Shown in pieces: positions 26,192 to 34,655 of a stretch of DNA of 64,000 bases (within the stretch, counting starts at the first letter, position 1; every line of letters begins with the position of its first letter). The notes beneath the pieces are model-generated. The model saw nothing but the letters and a program-made list of their open reading frames with translations, made no database searches and had not been told where the DNA came from. The DNA comes from Nodularia sp. NIES-3585. Lineage in GTDB: Bacteria > Cyanobacteriota > Cyanobacteriia > Cyanobacteriales > Nostocaceae. Position numbers and translations under genes: made by a program. Location of the stretch: assembly GCF_002218065.1 (NCBI RefSeq), contig NZ_BDUB01000002.1:92948-156947 (forward strand), written 5' to 3'.

Positions 26192-26307
26192 TGGAATCTC
26201 CTAATTTCTATTCATTGGTTTTGCGCGTAGCGTTGTTTCTGGCGGTTCATCAGGTAAAAAATCAAGCAATCGCCCCCGTTAGAATACAGAGACAATTGCC
26301 TGATTAA

Positions 26308-27924
26308 TCAATTCAAATTAAATCGAGAAGTTCGCAATGATTTAGCCTTCGTCGGCACACCACTAGAAGCAGCCCTAGCAGTTTTCGCCCAAGTTTGCAT
26401 CCGTTCTACAGAAGCAGCATCTTGGACAGCTAAAGGTGTTATACTTTGCCGACAAGCCTCTAAATCACCCAAAGTGACCTGTTGTGGTCGTCCTTGGTCA
26501 AATGCCAAAAGTGCGGCTTCAGATGCTAGAGTTTCCAGTTCAGCACCGGAAAATTTGTTAGTATTGTTAGCGATCGCCTCCAAATATTCATCCTCGACAC
26601 TGATGCCAAATCGCTCCAGGTGAATCCTCAAAATCTGCGCCCGTTCAGGTTCAGACGGCAAATCGACGAAGAAATTTTCGTCAAAACGTCCTTTTCTCTT
26701 GAGTTCACTTGGTAACGCTGATGGGTCGTTACAGGTGGCGACAACGAACACCCCAGATGTACACTCACTCATGAATGTGAGGATATTGCCGAGGATTCGC
26801 TGTGAAACTCCGCTAGAGTCACCCTGTCCTGACAAGGCTTTCTCAATTTCGTCAACCCACAAAACGCACGGTGCGATCGCTTCGGCTGTTTTCAAAGCCC
26901 TACGGATATTGCCTTCAGATTCCCCAACTAGAGAACCAAGCATCGATGCAATATCCAGTTGCAATAGTGGTAAGTTGAGAATGCTGGCGATATTCTTAGC
27001 GCATATAGATTTACCCGTTCCCGGTGGACCCGCTAACAACACACCTTTAGGCTGGGGTAAATTGAGCGATCGCGCTTCTTGTGTGAACAGTCGCCGCCGC
27101 CGAGTCAACCACTCACGTAGTAAATCGAGTCCACCAAACGGGATTGTTGCAGGTTTCCCCAACTCGATGCCCATTTGAGATAGCAACCGGGTTTTGTACT
27201 CGACTACCTTGGCAATAACGCCGGCATCAATCGTAATACCAGCAATGCTCAAACTCTCTTTGACCGTCAGCCGTAGAAAATCGCTGATTTCTTCTAGGGT
27301 CAATCCCAGCCCTCCCCGTGCCAAAGTTTCTTTATTGTCGTCTGATAGCAGAATTCGGAATGAAACTTCCTGTTCGGAGGCTGATTCCTTCAAATATTGC
27401 AAGTACGATTCTAAATGATCTTGAACTTGCTCGATAGTTGGCAGAGGCACTTCCGCGAACGGAATCAGCCGCACTAGAGAATCGTGTAGTTCAATATTTT
27501 GACCCAAAAAGATGATGCGTTTTTCCGTGGGTTTGAGTCTGTGGTACAGGTTTTTAACTCTGGTGAGTATTTCCCAGGATAACTGCGGCGAGTTCTTGCC
27601 TACAAACGGATGGACATCACCCAAGATGAAAACACCTGCGCCATCAAAATTGTTAATGTACTCAAAGATGTACAACAACGGATCTGCGTGGGCTGGTCTT
27701 TTGTACTCTGGAACCGGCTTAAATACCAATCCACCATCGTCGGCTATCAGACATTGCTCTAAACTAGAAACTCCCAAATTCCAGAAGAACACCGGACTCT
27801 CTAATTTTTCCTGAGCTTGCGTTGTCAGCCACTGGATGATGGTGGCTTCTTCAGGGGCAAGAACTTCAAGAGCCACAATTGGAATTTGAGAATCTAGAGT
27901 GGCAAAGATATTATTTAGGTTCAT
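26308..27924 (-). CDS. Ycf46-like AAA+ ATPase
   Basis: 538 residues from ATG at 27924, overlapping the previous gene by 14 bases; a 12-residue longer start at 27960 is less likely. The N-terminal half (about 1-260) is the Ycf46-type domain. The C-terminal half is an AAA+ core with Walker A GPPGTGKS (299-306), Walker B VLWVDEIE (about 354-361), sensor VVATCNDPSALPSEL and arginine finger region RKGRFDENFF. Ycf46 proteins are conserved in cyanobacteria and red plastids with a poorly understood regulatory role. Here the gene is plasmid-type and travels with DUF2997 and DUF1257 genes. Confidence 0.9.
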   Translation of the reverse strand: MNLNNIFATLDSQIPIVALEVLAPEEATIIQWLTTQAQEKLESPVFFWNLGVSSLEQCLIADDGGLVFKPVPEYKRPAHADPLLYIFEYINNFDGAGVFILGDVHPFVGKNSPQLSWEILTRVKNLYHRLKPTEKRIIFLGQNIELHDSLVRLIPFAEVPLPTIEQVQDHLESYLQYLKESASEQEVSFRILLSDDNKETLARGGLGLTLEEISDFLRLTVKESLSIAGITIDAGVIAKVVEYKTRLLSQMGIELGKPATIPFGGLDLLREWLTRRRRLFTQEARSLNLPQPKGVLLAGPPGTGKSICAKNIASILNLPLLQLDIASMLGSLVGESEGNIRRALKTAEAIAPCVLWVDEIEKALSGQGDSSGVSQRILGNILTFMSECTSGVFVVATCNDPSALPSELKRKGRFDENFFVDLPSEPERAQILRIHLERFGISVEDEYLEAIANNTNKFSGAELETLASEAALLAFDQGRPQQVTLGDLEACRQSITPLAVQDAASVERMQTWAKTARAASSGVPTKAKSLRTSRFNLN

Positions 27925-28168
27925 CTTGTAAATCTTTATACGGTAATGGTGCGAGTTCATCGTGAGTTTTAACCAGTTTCACGACTAACTCATGAAGTTC
28001 GGCATCGCCGCTAAAAATCTCCGCAGTTCCATCACTGAAGGCAATGGCTGAAATTAAAGCATTAATCAATACACACAGACCCTCTGTATTGCCTTTGATT
28101 ACGATTGGTTCTTGGGCTTTAGTAGCGGCGTAAATATGAACCATTGCGTATTCTTTTGGTAATTCCAT
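27911..28168 (-). CDS. Hypothetical protein (85 aa)
   Basis: Unrecognised 85-residue protein: EYAMVHIYAATKAQEPIVIKG, then GLCVLINALISAIAFSDGTAEIF and an acidic tail. Mixed alpha/beta, no signal. It overlaps the start of the AAA+ gene by 14 bases, implying coupled translation, so a partner or regulator of that ATPase is plausible. Confidence 0.7.
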   Translation of the reverse strand: MELPKEYAMVHIYAATKAQEPIVIKGNTEGLCVLINALISAIAFSDGTAEIFSGDAELHELVVKLVKTHDELAPLPYKDLQDEPK

Positions 28169-28201
28169 AATCGATTGGGGGAACTTAATCCCCCCTTTTT
28201 G

Positions 28202-28411
28202 TTATTGTCTTAAACGAGTTTGATGTGTCGAAGTATTCCGTAGCTGCTGGGTTTGAGCTTCATCTTTGAAAGTGCGATCGCCTTCCACAACTCCCAACGC
28301 TTCCTCAAACGGCTGGGTCGCTTCTAGGCAAGATAGCCCTTCAAACCCCTCAGCCTCTACTCGAACTTCACCAGTCTTTTTGTCAAAATGTATCAGGATT
28401 GAACGTTCCAT
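28202..28411 (-). CDS. DUF2997-family protein
   Basis: 69 residues; MERSILIHFDKKTGEVRVEAEGF and LSCLEATQPFEEALG are typical of DUF2997, a short family of unknown function found mainly in cyanobacteria, commonly next to DUF1257 genes. That neighbour is present here 3 bases upstream. The last 15 residues (QLRNTSTHQTRLRQ) are basic and variable. Confidence 0.85.
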   Translation of the reverse strand: MERSILIHFDKKTGEVRVEAEGFEGLSCLEATQPFEEALGVVEGDRTFKDEAQTQQLRNTSTHQTRLRQ

Positions 28412-28414
28412 TGA

Positions 28415-28864
28415 TTATCTCCTGGCGTACTGTTTAACTTCTTGATGTCCGGCGAAAGTCAGCTTTAAGGTTTGTACTGACCCTGTAGTGGTTTCTTCGA
28501 TAGAACATTCGCCAAATTTCTGGCGTAATTCTTCAGCTTTGGCTAGTACCATCCGTTTTCCATAACTCTGCATTAGTTTGTGACTAAAGAAGTTTCCACC
28601 CAGCCGGGGGGAAGTTTCCCAATCGTCATGAATTACGTCATACACACCACTGTTTTGATTCCACCGAAAACCAATGTCTGCACGGGCTTTAATTGTGCGA
28701 CCAGACACTATGATTTCCGCACTCTGCCCTTGCGAATCCCCGTAGTAGCCAGTCAACGGCTGTGCTGTTTCGTGGACTTGGGGTTTGAGTTTTAAATCCT
28801 CTAAGGCTTGAACTAGACACTCACGATTGACTAATCGAGTTCTTACTGTTGAAAAATGCGACAT
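28415..28864 (-). CDS. DUF1257 (Ycf35-like) protein, copy 2
   Basis: 149 residues: MSHFSTVRTRLVNRECLVQAL at the start, then VHETAQPLTGYYGDSQGQSAEI, IGFRWNQNSGVYDVIHDDWE and a C-terminal helical end. This is the DUF1257/Ycf35 fold, present in cyanobacteria and some plastids, function unknown. It lies 1 base after a second copy, and the two are diverged paralogues, likely forming a heteromeric pair. Confidence 0.87.
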   Translation of the reverse strand: MSHFSTVRTRLVNRECLVQALEDLKLKPQVHETAQPLTGYYGDSQGQSAEIIVSGRTIKARADIGFRWNQNSGVYDVIHDDWETSPRLGGNFFSHKLMQSYGKRMVLAKAEELRQKFGECSIEETTTGSVQTLKLTFAGHQEVKQYARR

Positions 28865-28865
28865 T

Positions 28866-29300
28866 TTATCTCCTAGTTTGAGTTGTTAATGAAACGCGAA
28901 CAGTGGTAACAGAACCTTTTGTTGCAGTTGCTACCACTTCACCACCGATGAGAGTGCAAAGTTTTGGTAAGTACAAGTTGACGTACTGCTCTTGCAGCTT
29001 GGGGAGAAAATTCGCACCAAGTCCTTTGCCTGCTTGTGCTAAACCTGTTTCTTGGTCGTATTCGCTGATTAAACATTCGTACTCAGTCCCGTTCCAGAAA
29101 AAGCCTAAATCGTTACTCATGCTGCTGATTTGGTTTCGGGGTACAACAACATGAGCCATCTGCGCTCGTTTGTCTCCCCGATAGCCGTAAAGATTAACTG
29201 GCTTGTCGTGAAGCATGGGAAAGAAACCGAATCGCTGCAACGCCTCGACCAGACAGGACTGGTCTTTGAATTTGACTGCGATTTTTGAGAAATGTGACAT
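28866..29300 (-). CDS. DUF1257 (Ycf35-like) protein, copy 1
   Basis: 144 residues from the second of two adjacent ATGs, matching the MSHF start of its paralogue. Segments MSHFSKIAVKFKDQSCLVEAL, NLYGYRGDKRAQMAHVV and LGFFWNGTEYECLISEYD follow the DUF1257 pattern. The stop is immediately before the next gene. Two different Ycf35-like genes beside a Ycf46-like ATPase make a compact module. Confidence 0.87.
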   Translation of the reverse strand: MSHFSKIAVKFKDQSCLVEALQRFGFFPMLHDKPVNLYGYRGDKRAQMAHVVVPRNQISSMSNDLGFFWNGTEYECLISEYDQETGLAQAGKGLGANFLPKLQEQYVNLYLPKLCTLIGGEVVATATKGSVTTVRVSLTTQTRR

Positions 29301-29361
29301 CATGAAACCTGAAATACTAGCATTGATGCGATGCCCCGAATTTCTCAGGGCATCACTTTTT

Positions 29362-30420
29362 CTAACGGAACTTGAACGACTTGACAGTGGCTTGAGTTAA
29401 TCCCACGTCACCGCTTGCTAACTGTTGCAGATTGCGCTGCTCATCCAGTAGTTTTGAGTAGATTGCATCCATCTTCTGCTGAAGTTGTGACCGCCCATCT
29501 GAACCTAAATTCTTAGATTCAATAGCAGGATCATTGACAATGGCATCCAGATTTTCCATCATTTGGGCAAGACTGGCTCCAGCGTCAGGTGAGGCATTCG
29601 CCAATAGCACCCGCACTTTCTTAAGATGTTTTTCCATCTTCTTCTTAAACTGCACTGGTTTACGTCCTGGCTCCCAATCTGCCAATTCCTCCAGTAACTG
29701 GGATGCTAGTTGTTCACCTCCGGCGATCGCCGACTCCCGCAACCGTTCCTCCAGGTTTTGGTCATACTGTTGGATGAACTGAGTAATTTGTTGCAAGCAC
29801 TTGGCTTGTTCGGAGTTCAACTGTTCGGACAATGCTGGAATGATAACGGGACGACCGATGACTACTTGCAAATAATCCTCTAGCTCAGGGAGAGTTGGGA
29901 ATGCCTTAAGTAAGTTTGCTTTGACTTCCTCTTGTTTGTCTTGAGGCAGTTCCCAGACATTCAGCGATATGAAGTTTTCAATGCGTTCTTGGTAATCAGC
30001 CAATCCCTGTGTGTATGACTCTTTCAGTCCATCGCGGAGTCCTGGGGCAATCACGTCCCGAATGTTGATCAGTTGACTCCAGACCAGGGGCGCGAGGTCA
30101 ATCGGACAAATCCAGTCGCCATTGTCAGAGGTCATCCACTCCTGAACAGAAGCAATTTCCTGTCGTAATTGAGATGCTGCTTCGTCCAAAGCTTTGAAAA
30201 CTTTTATACCTCGCAAACCTACTTCGGAAGATTTAACTTTGATTAGGTCTGATTCTTCGCCTTCAGCCTTTAAAACATCAGTCCAACGAGGCGAATTACT
30301 TTTGGTGGTTTTCTTCAGCTTGATTGTCAGCCGAATCCGAGTTTTATTGAGTTTAGAAAAATTGTAATGTTCAACTACAGCATCATTCAGAAATGCTTCA
30401 TTTGCAATTGCTTGTACCAT
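29362..30420 (-). CDS. Hypothetical coiled-coil-rich protein (352 aa)
   Basis: ATG at 30420 (MVQAIANEAFLND) is preferred over an upstream frame start at 30450. No family is certain; layout and size recall DUF3150-type proteins that accompany AAA+ ATPases, but this is only a suggestion. Residues 1-110 are mixed alpha/beta and basic, 110-180 contain WICPIDLAPLVW, and 180-350 are long helices with coiled-coil character (EQLNSEQAKCLQQITQFIQQYDQ and LLDEQRNLQQLASG). First large gene of the leftward string. Confidence 0.7.
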   Translation of the reverse strand: MVQAIANEAFLNDAVVEHYNFSKLNKTRIRLTIKLKKTTKSNSPRWTDVLKAEGEESDLIKVKSSEVGLRGIKVFKALDEAASQLRQEIASVQEWMTSDNGDWICPIDLAPLVWSQLINIRDVIAPGLRDGLKESYTQGLADYQERIENFISLNVWELPQDKQEEVKANLLKAFPTLPELEDYLQVVIGRPVIIPALSEQLNSEQAKCLQQITQFIQQYDQNLEERLRESAIAGGEQLASQLLEELADWEPGRKPVQFKKKMEKHLKKVRVLLANASPDAGASLAQMMENLDAIVNDPAIESKNLGSDGRSQLQQKMDAIYSKLLDEQRNLQQLASGDVGLTQATVKSFKFR

Positions 30421-30543
30421 TTTAGTTAGTTGGTAATTAATTATTTTCACGCAAATTTCGCGTAGCGTTCATCATTGAACAATTACGCAAAATTTGCACA
30501 GACTCAAACCAGCTTTCACTTAAACGCCAGAATCCGAATGCAG

Positions 30544-30732
30544 CTAAACAATTACCCAATAAGTCCCTTGGTTACGAACTATTTGGGATTGATGATTGAT
30601 TGTTGCTGTCCCAAGCTGATGATTATTTTTTAGTTGGTGGATATCTCTGATAGCACGATAAATTATCTTGGTTGTGCCATTTTTTTGTAGCTTAATGGGA
30701 CGTTTCACAAGCTTTGGTTTGTGTTTGGGCAT
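30544..30732 (-). CDS. Small basic protein (62 aa)
   Basis: MPKHKPKLVKRPIKLQKNGT with more than 20 percent Lys/Arg/His, then a Gln/Asn/His-rich part ending TYWVIV. Possibly nucleic-acid binding. It starts 4 bases after the stop of the membrane peptide gene. No family recognised. Confidence 0.5.
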   Translation of the reverse strand: MPKHKPKLVKRPIKLQKNGTTKIIYRAIRDIHQLKNNHQLGTATINHQSQIVRNQGTYWVIV

Positions 30733-30736
30733 GGCA

Positions 30737-30895
30737 TTAAAAAATACCTTGATAAAACAGATTGACCCTATCTATGACTTTGCATGATGTACGTCTCTCT
30801 TGAATACAAAAGGAAAATCCCCAGCTGACTGTAAATACTCCTACTCCGAAGAATAAGAATATCAACGCAAAATATGCTGTAAATATTTTGTTCAT
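30737..30895 (-). CDS. Small single-span membrane protein (52 aa)
   Basis: ATG at 30895 (MNKIFTAYFALIFLFFGVGV) gives one membrane segment and a short basic Cys-containing tail. A longer frame to 30946 would run through GCGTAGCG-type repeat DNA and is not preferred. It is the first gene of the leftward string, divergent from the XRE regulator. Function unknown. Confidence 0.45.
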   Translation of the reverse strand: MNKIFTAYFALIFLFFGVGVFTVSWGFSFCIQERRTSCKVIDRVNLFYQGIF

Positions 30896-31140
30896 TACCA
30901 ATGATTGAAATATCGTTGATTCTCGCGTAGCGTTTGGCGTAGCCATATTTAACGCTGTCTATAGCTAATGTCCTTTTGATTGCTTCTCCAGGCTTCTTTA
31001 CCCAGTCGGTTGACCTTGTGCTATGCCCCGGTGATCATGTCTGAAGGACTATGTATTTGAAATCGGTCGTGATACTTGCAAACCCTTAATTGCGTTCAGG
31101 TGCAGGCGGTTTGCTGTTCCTTTCCCACATCTTTAATATA

Positions 31141-31523
31141 AACCATTAGCTAATGGTTGTCAACTGATAACCAATGGTTCATGACTTGACTTTTGTAAAC
31201 CATTAGCTTATGCTTTATGAAAATAACTAACACTTGATGTATTTCAAAGGAGCTTAGTTCAAGTCAATCTCTTTGCTTGAGGGTGCAACGCGAAAACGTG
31301 AGGTGGCGAAATCGGGTACGTAAATAGCCTATTTCGGGATGCGATGGCTACGCCCGCCGCAGGCATCGCAACGAAAACACCTAATTTTGTTGATAATTTA
31401 GTGGTGTAATTGAGAATTAAAACCCGCTCTCACCAAATCGCGTTGCTCCCTTGCTGGACAACATCATTAACTCATTGCTCCATAAACCATTAGTTATCGG
31501 TTGTGAACCAATAACTAATAGTT
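31141..31523. promoter_or_regulatory. Array of AACCATTAGCTAATGGTT-type palindromes
   Basis: Perfect 18-bp palindrome at 31141-31158. Related sites are AACCAATGGTT at 31169-31179, AACCATTAGCTTAT at 31198-31211, AACCATTAGTTATCGGTT at 31485-31502 and AACCAATAACTAATAGTT at 31506-31523. The last two lie 35-70 bp upstream of the XRE start, the place for an autoregulatory operator. The first site continues into TGTCAA, matching a palindrome inside the plasmid gene at 61025. Confidence 0.65.
31407..31452 (+). repeat. Dispersed intergenic repeat, copy 2
   Basis: TAATTGAGAATTAAAACCCG followed by CTCTCACCAAATCGCGTTGCTCCCT-type sequence, matching 1361-1409 in inverse orientation. Confidence 0.7.
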
Positions 31524-31557
31524 AATGCTTCAATTTAAGGAGGTGAATTAGAGATAA

Positions 31558-31830
31558 ATGGAAGTGAAAGTAACTATCACTGTTGATGTTCCGGGATTAG
31601 AGAATGATTTAGCCATTGCTATGAAAGAAAAGGGGCTGTCTTTTCAAAAGCTTGGTGAAGCCGCAGGTGTTACAGGAACTGCTATCTGGCAAATTACTAG
31701 TAACAAAAATAAATCTATCAAGATCGAGACTCTTGGCAAACTAGTCAAGGTATTAGGCATTGAATGTCAGCCAAATCTTGAATTGCTTGCTATCGAAGAA
31801 GTTAAAAGTGCATTTGATGAAACGTCCTAA
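31558..31830 (+). CDS. XRE-type helix-turn-helix regulator
   Basis: 90 residues, ATG at 31558 preceded by AAGGAGGTGA, a strong ribosome-binding site. Residues 22-75 form a lambda-Cro/C1-type HTH (MKEKGLSFQKLGEAAGVTGTAIWQI, then TLGKLVKVLGIE). The short N-terminal strand EVKVTITVDVPG may support dimerisation. Palindromic repeats directly upstream make autoregulation and control of the divergent operon likely. This is inferred from position. Confidence 0.85.
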   Translation: MEVKVTITVDVPGLENDLAIAMKEKGLSFQKLGEAAGVTGTAIWQITSNKNKSIKIETLGKLVKVLGIECQPNLELLAIEEVKSAFDETS

Positions 31831-31893
31831 TTAAAAGCGATCGCCCACCGTCCAAAGTTAGCGATCGCTGCAACTAAACCACAAAGGATAGTC

Positions 31894-32712
31894 ATGTCTA
31901 ACCTACCAGTCTTTCAGGCATTTCTCCAAGACAACCCAGAATTATTTACCACAGAGGGGTTATCATCCCTGCTTGAAGATTGCATCTGGCTGGGATATCC
32001 CAAAAGCCGCCACACATTTACGTACCCATCATTGCTAGAGAGAAGCGTTTACCTAGCACTGGCCAACCTGGGAGATGGAGATGCTGAAGGCGAAGAAATC
32101 ATCCGCCGCATTTTGGCAGATCCCAAAGGCTGGTGTTTTGATGCCCCCGAAACGGTACAGGAAGGGGCGCAATTTTATGACAACGTGGGCAGAATGTTTG
32201 GGACAAATTTCGGTGCTGACCTTTTTCTGTACCACCGAGTCAGAGACAACATTCAAGAACTTCAGACAAGGTTGGGCATTTCTGGAGTCAGCCAAAGAAA
32301 TATTTCCATCCGCGATCGCCTGTTTTCGTATCCAGTGGTGGAGGATCAGCTGATATTGCTTGAGAAGGATCGCCTGACGCTTCAAAATGCAGTTAGCGAA
32401 ATCATCAAGTATTTTCTTGAACTCGTGGAAATGCCACCCGCATATAACTTGTTTTTGGTTAATAAGGACGAGCGAAAGATTCCTACTGCCGTCGCCACAG
32501 TGCAAGAAGCAACAGCCAGGGCAGTACGAGCCGAAATTTACACAGAAAGCCATGAGTGGGTGCAAACAGGGGCTAACTGCTGGCAAGGCAACCATGCTTA
32601 CAAGGTTGACCCGGACGAGATTCACCTGTGTTTGCATCTCGATTGGGAGGAAAACGAGTTTATATTTTTCGACGCGCTTCATCCAGACCCGACCCGATGG
32701 CCTTGGGTGTAA
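31894..32712 (+). CDS. Hypothetical protein (272 aa)
   Basis: Starts 63 bp after the XRE gene with AAAGGA upstream. Soluble, acidic, with segments LLEDCIWLGYPKSRHTF, GDGDAEGEEIIRRILADPKGWCF and a C-terminal ESHEWVQTGANCWQ, ending WPWV. I recognise no domain. It probably belongs to the rightward operon with the XRE gene. The C-terminal 60 residues look beta-rich and may be an independent domain. Confidence 0.7.
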   Translation: MSNLPVFQAFLQDNPELFTTEGLSSLLEDCIWLGYPKSRHTFTYPSLLERSVYLALANLGDGDAEGEEIIRRILADPKGWCFDAPETVQEGAQFYDNVGRMFGTNFGADLFLYHRVRDNIQELQTRLGISGVSQRNISIRDRLFSYPVVEDQLILLEKDRLTLQNAVSEIIKYFLELVEMPPAYNLFLVNKDERKIPTAVATVQEATARAVRAEIYTESHEWVQTGANCWQGNHAYKVDPDEIHLCLHLDWEENEFIFFDALHPDPTRWPWV

Positions 32713-32756
32713 CGGCTGACGAGTAAAACCCATATTCATATTTTGGAGCAATTATC

Positions 32757-33635
32757 ATGCCGCAGATTGAGATTACTCAAGTTATCGAACAGATTCAGGA
32801 AGAAATAAAAGTCGATGAATTAGGCAGAGGTAAGGCCAGTATCAGAGCTACGGCAAGACTAGCTGGGGTAGACCATACTGCAATAATCAATCATCTCCAA
32901 AGTGGTGAACTAAAACCAACTAAATTAGCTGAACGTCTTACCAGACAAGGTTTTGATGCTGGTGAACTACTAACATGGAGAACCAATGGCATCCCAGACA
33001 TAGCGATCGCAATTATCTTTGAATATTACGCTTTTGATGCAGGTCGGTATTGCACCAAACAAGCAAAACTGGTGTGTCGTGCATTTAACACAATTGGTGT
33101 TAGAGCATGGATGCAGGATATCACCGGCTGGACAAAGCCAACACAACAGCACAGCAATACTCAATCACAACAACCTCCCACACCAGCACTTCCCCTACCT
33201 GAACAACGGCTGCATACTCTCGTCCAAGCCATGAAGACATTAGCCGAATTAACAGGGGGCAGACTCAACCCTTATACCGAGCAGCACTTCCAAGATTTCG
33301 TCGGCAACCTATTAGCTGAACACAACAGAAAAGCCCTCACTGGCACAGAAGAGAAATGGCTAGGAGTGGTTAACTTCGCGGAGAACGAGCTGGGGAAGAA
33401 TGTCCCCCTCAAAGGTTCTCACTACCGGGGACACCTGGGTACTTGGGTTCGCACGTTTTACCCGCAACTAGGCTCACGCCAGGAAACTCGATTAGTCAAC
33501 GGTACTCAGCAATCAGTTTACGTTTACCCCTGTCATCCCGGATTTCTCACAAGCTTTGCGATCGCTATTACCAAACCTTTATCAGGCTTAGATTTCGAGC
33601 GTTTTAGATACAGCACGAATCACAGCAGTATGTGA
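32757..33635 (+). CDS. Plasmid/phage antirepressor-like protein (292 aa)
   Basis: Residues about 20-60 read as a DNA-binding HTH (ASIRATARLAGVDHTAIINHL). They are followed by the cyanobacterial segment GIPDIAIAIIFEYYAFDAG and ITGW near residue 123. A Pro/Gln-rich linker joins a C-terminal domain (LNPYTEQHFQDFVGNLL, YYRGHLGTWVR-like KGSHYRGHLGTWV). Such proteins recur on Nostocales plasmids and prophages; a regulatory or antirepressor role is inferred. It follows the 272-residue gene by 44 bp. Confidence 0.65.
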   Translation: MPQIEITQVIEQIQEEIKVDELGRGKASIRATARLAGVDHTAIINHLQSGELKPTKLAERLTRQGFDAGELLTWRTNGIPDIAIAIIFEYYAFDAGRYCTKQAKLVCRAFNTIGVRAWMQDITGWTKPTQQHSNTQSQQPPTPALPLPEQRLHTLVQAMKTLAELTGGRLNPYTEQHFQDFVGNLLAEHNRKALTGTEEKWLGVVNFAENELGKNVPLKGSHYRGHLGTWVRTFYPQLGSRQETRLVNGTQQSVYVYPCHPGFLTSFAIAITKPLSGLDFERFRYSTNHSSM

Positions 33636-33697
33636 ACGGGGTATTTTATCTCAAATCTAAGTGGCATAAGCGTTTTGGGCTAATCGTTTAAACCTTT

Positions 33698-33835
33698 GTG
33701 AGAAATCCGGGTCATGACCCTGCGGTAGCGGCTGGGCTAACAAAAGCAATTGAGGAATTTTTCGCACACTCTAACCCTGCTGCTGTACTTCAACAAGCCG
33801 GGGCATTCAAAAGAAAAGCTGTAGTTACGGCTTGA
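33698..33835 (+). CDS. Possible small ORF or gene remnant (45 aa)
   Basis: A GTG-started frame reads VRNPGHDPAVAAGLTKAIEE and ends AGAFKRKAVVTA. Composition is clearly protein-like and an in-frame stop lies just upstream of the GTG. There is no good ribosome-binding site. Most likely the 3' remnant of a decayed gene. Confidence 0.35.
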   Translation: MRNPGHDPAVAAGLTKAIEEFFAHSNPAAVLQQAGAFKRKAVVTA

Positions 33836-33879
33836 CATTTATCAGTTGGTCGAATTTTGTACCCTACTGGAGATTTTAG

Positions 33880-34191
33880 ATGATCATCCCTTTTGATTTA
33901 CAAAGCCAAGCCATAGCCACCGATGGTAAAAAGTGCATCATCAGTACAGCCTACGTTGATATTATTCAAATCCTCACTTCACCAGAACAAGCTATCGCTG
34001 ACCCTCAAATGCGAGGAACCATAGACATGATTGCTGAGGGGGGTGGATTTTGTGGTGATGGTGTTGACGAATTTCTCAGTGATGTTTTGCAAGAACTAAA
34101 AGACTGGGAATTTGTGCAAGAAATCAATAACGGAGATGATACTTACTGGGTTTTATCCCCTAAAGGTCTATTACTTAAAGCTGAAATTTAA
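33880..34191 (+). CDS. Hypothetical protein (103 aa)
   Basis: GGAG lies upstream of ATG 33880. Segments KKCIISTAYVDIIQILTSPEQ and FLSDVLQELKDWEFVQEI, ending DDTYWVLSPKGLLLKAEI, suggest a winged-helix-like alpha/beta fold. Function unknown. A short stretch of this gene (coding IADPQMRGT) reappears as a degraded copy near 35036-35065. Confidence 0.65.
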   Translation: MIIPFDLQSQAIATDGKKCIISTAYVDIIQILTSPEQAIADPQMRGTIDMIAEGGGFCGDGVDEFLSDVLQELKDWEFVQEINNGDDTYWVLSPKGLLLKAEI

Positions 34192-34203
34192 ATAATACAA
34201 CAG

Positions 34204-34533
34204 ATGGCTAACATTCCAGATTCAATTAAGAAAACTATGACCAGAGACGAATGGCTTTTAGAAGGACAAACTCTATTCGGTAAAGATGTCTTGCAATGGA
34301 AATTCAGATGCCCTTGCTGTGGGCATATAGCTACTGTTGAAGACTACAAAAAAGCTGGCGCTCCAGAATCCGCCGTAGGATTTTCTTGTGTAGGGCGTTG
34401 GATGGAATTAAGAAAAGAAGCTTTTGACGATAAGGATAAACGCGATATTCCCTGTAATTATTCTGGAGGCGGATTAATCAATATTAGCCCCGTGGAAGTC
34501 GATGGTCAGAAAGTTTTTGAATTTGGAATTTGA
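34204..34533 (+). CDS. VVA0879-family phage/plasmid protein
   Basis: 109 residues: MTRDEWLLEGQTLFGKD, a zinc-ribbon-like FRCPCCGHIATVEDYKKAG, then FSCVGRW and CNYSGGG with further Cys. This matches VVA0879-type proteins of phages and plasmids, which are uncharacterised. It starts 12 bases after the previous gene. Confidence 0.75.
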   Translation: MANIPDSIKKTMTRDEWLLEGQTLFGKDVLQWKFRCPCCGHIATVEDYKKAGAPESAVGFSCVGRWMELRKEAFDDKDKRDIPCNYSGGGLINISPVEVDGQKVFEFGI

Positions 34534-34655
34534 TGAAAAAAGCGATTGCAGTTTAATCAAGTAACAACCGCCATGCAAAAACACTCCTTATTTAGAGGAT
34601 AACAAATATAAAATTCATAGTTTAATTTGATAGTTGACAACGGTGGAGTAGCGCA

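Larger units (their letters stand above)
30950..31557. other. Divergent regulatory region of about 600 bp
   Basis: No ORF supported. It separates the leftward gene string from the XRE gene and contains the palindrome array (31141-31523), a dispersed repeat (31407-31452), and a Nostoc-type GGCTACGCCCGCCGCAGGC repeat near 31347. Promoters for both directions should lie here. Confidence 0.6.

Noticed and set aside
32053..32751. 232-codon leftward frame opposite the 272-residue gene
   Set aside because: Long shadow frame; the + strand gene has a ribosome-binding site, sensible composition and operon context.
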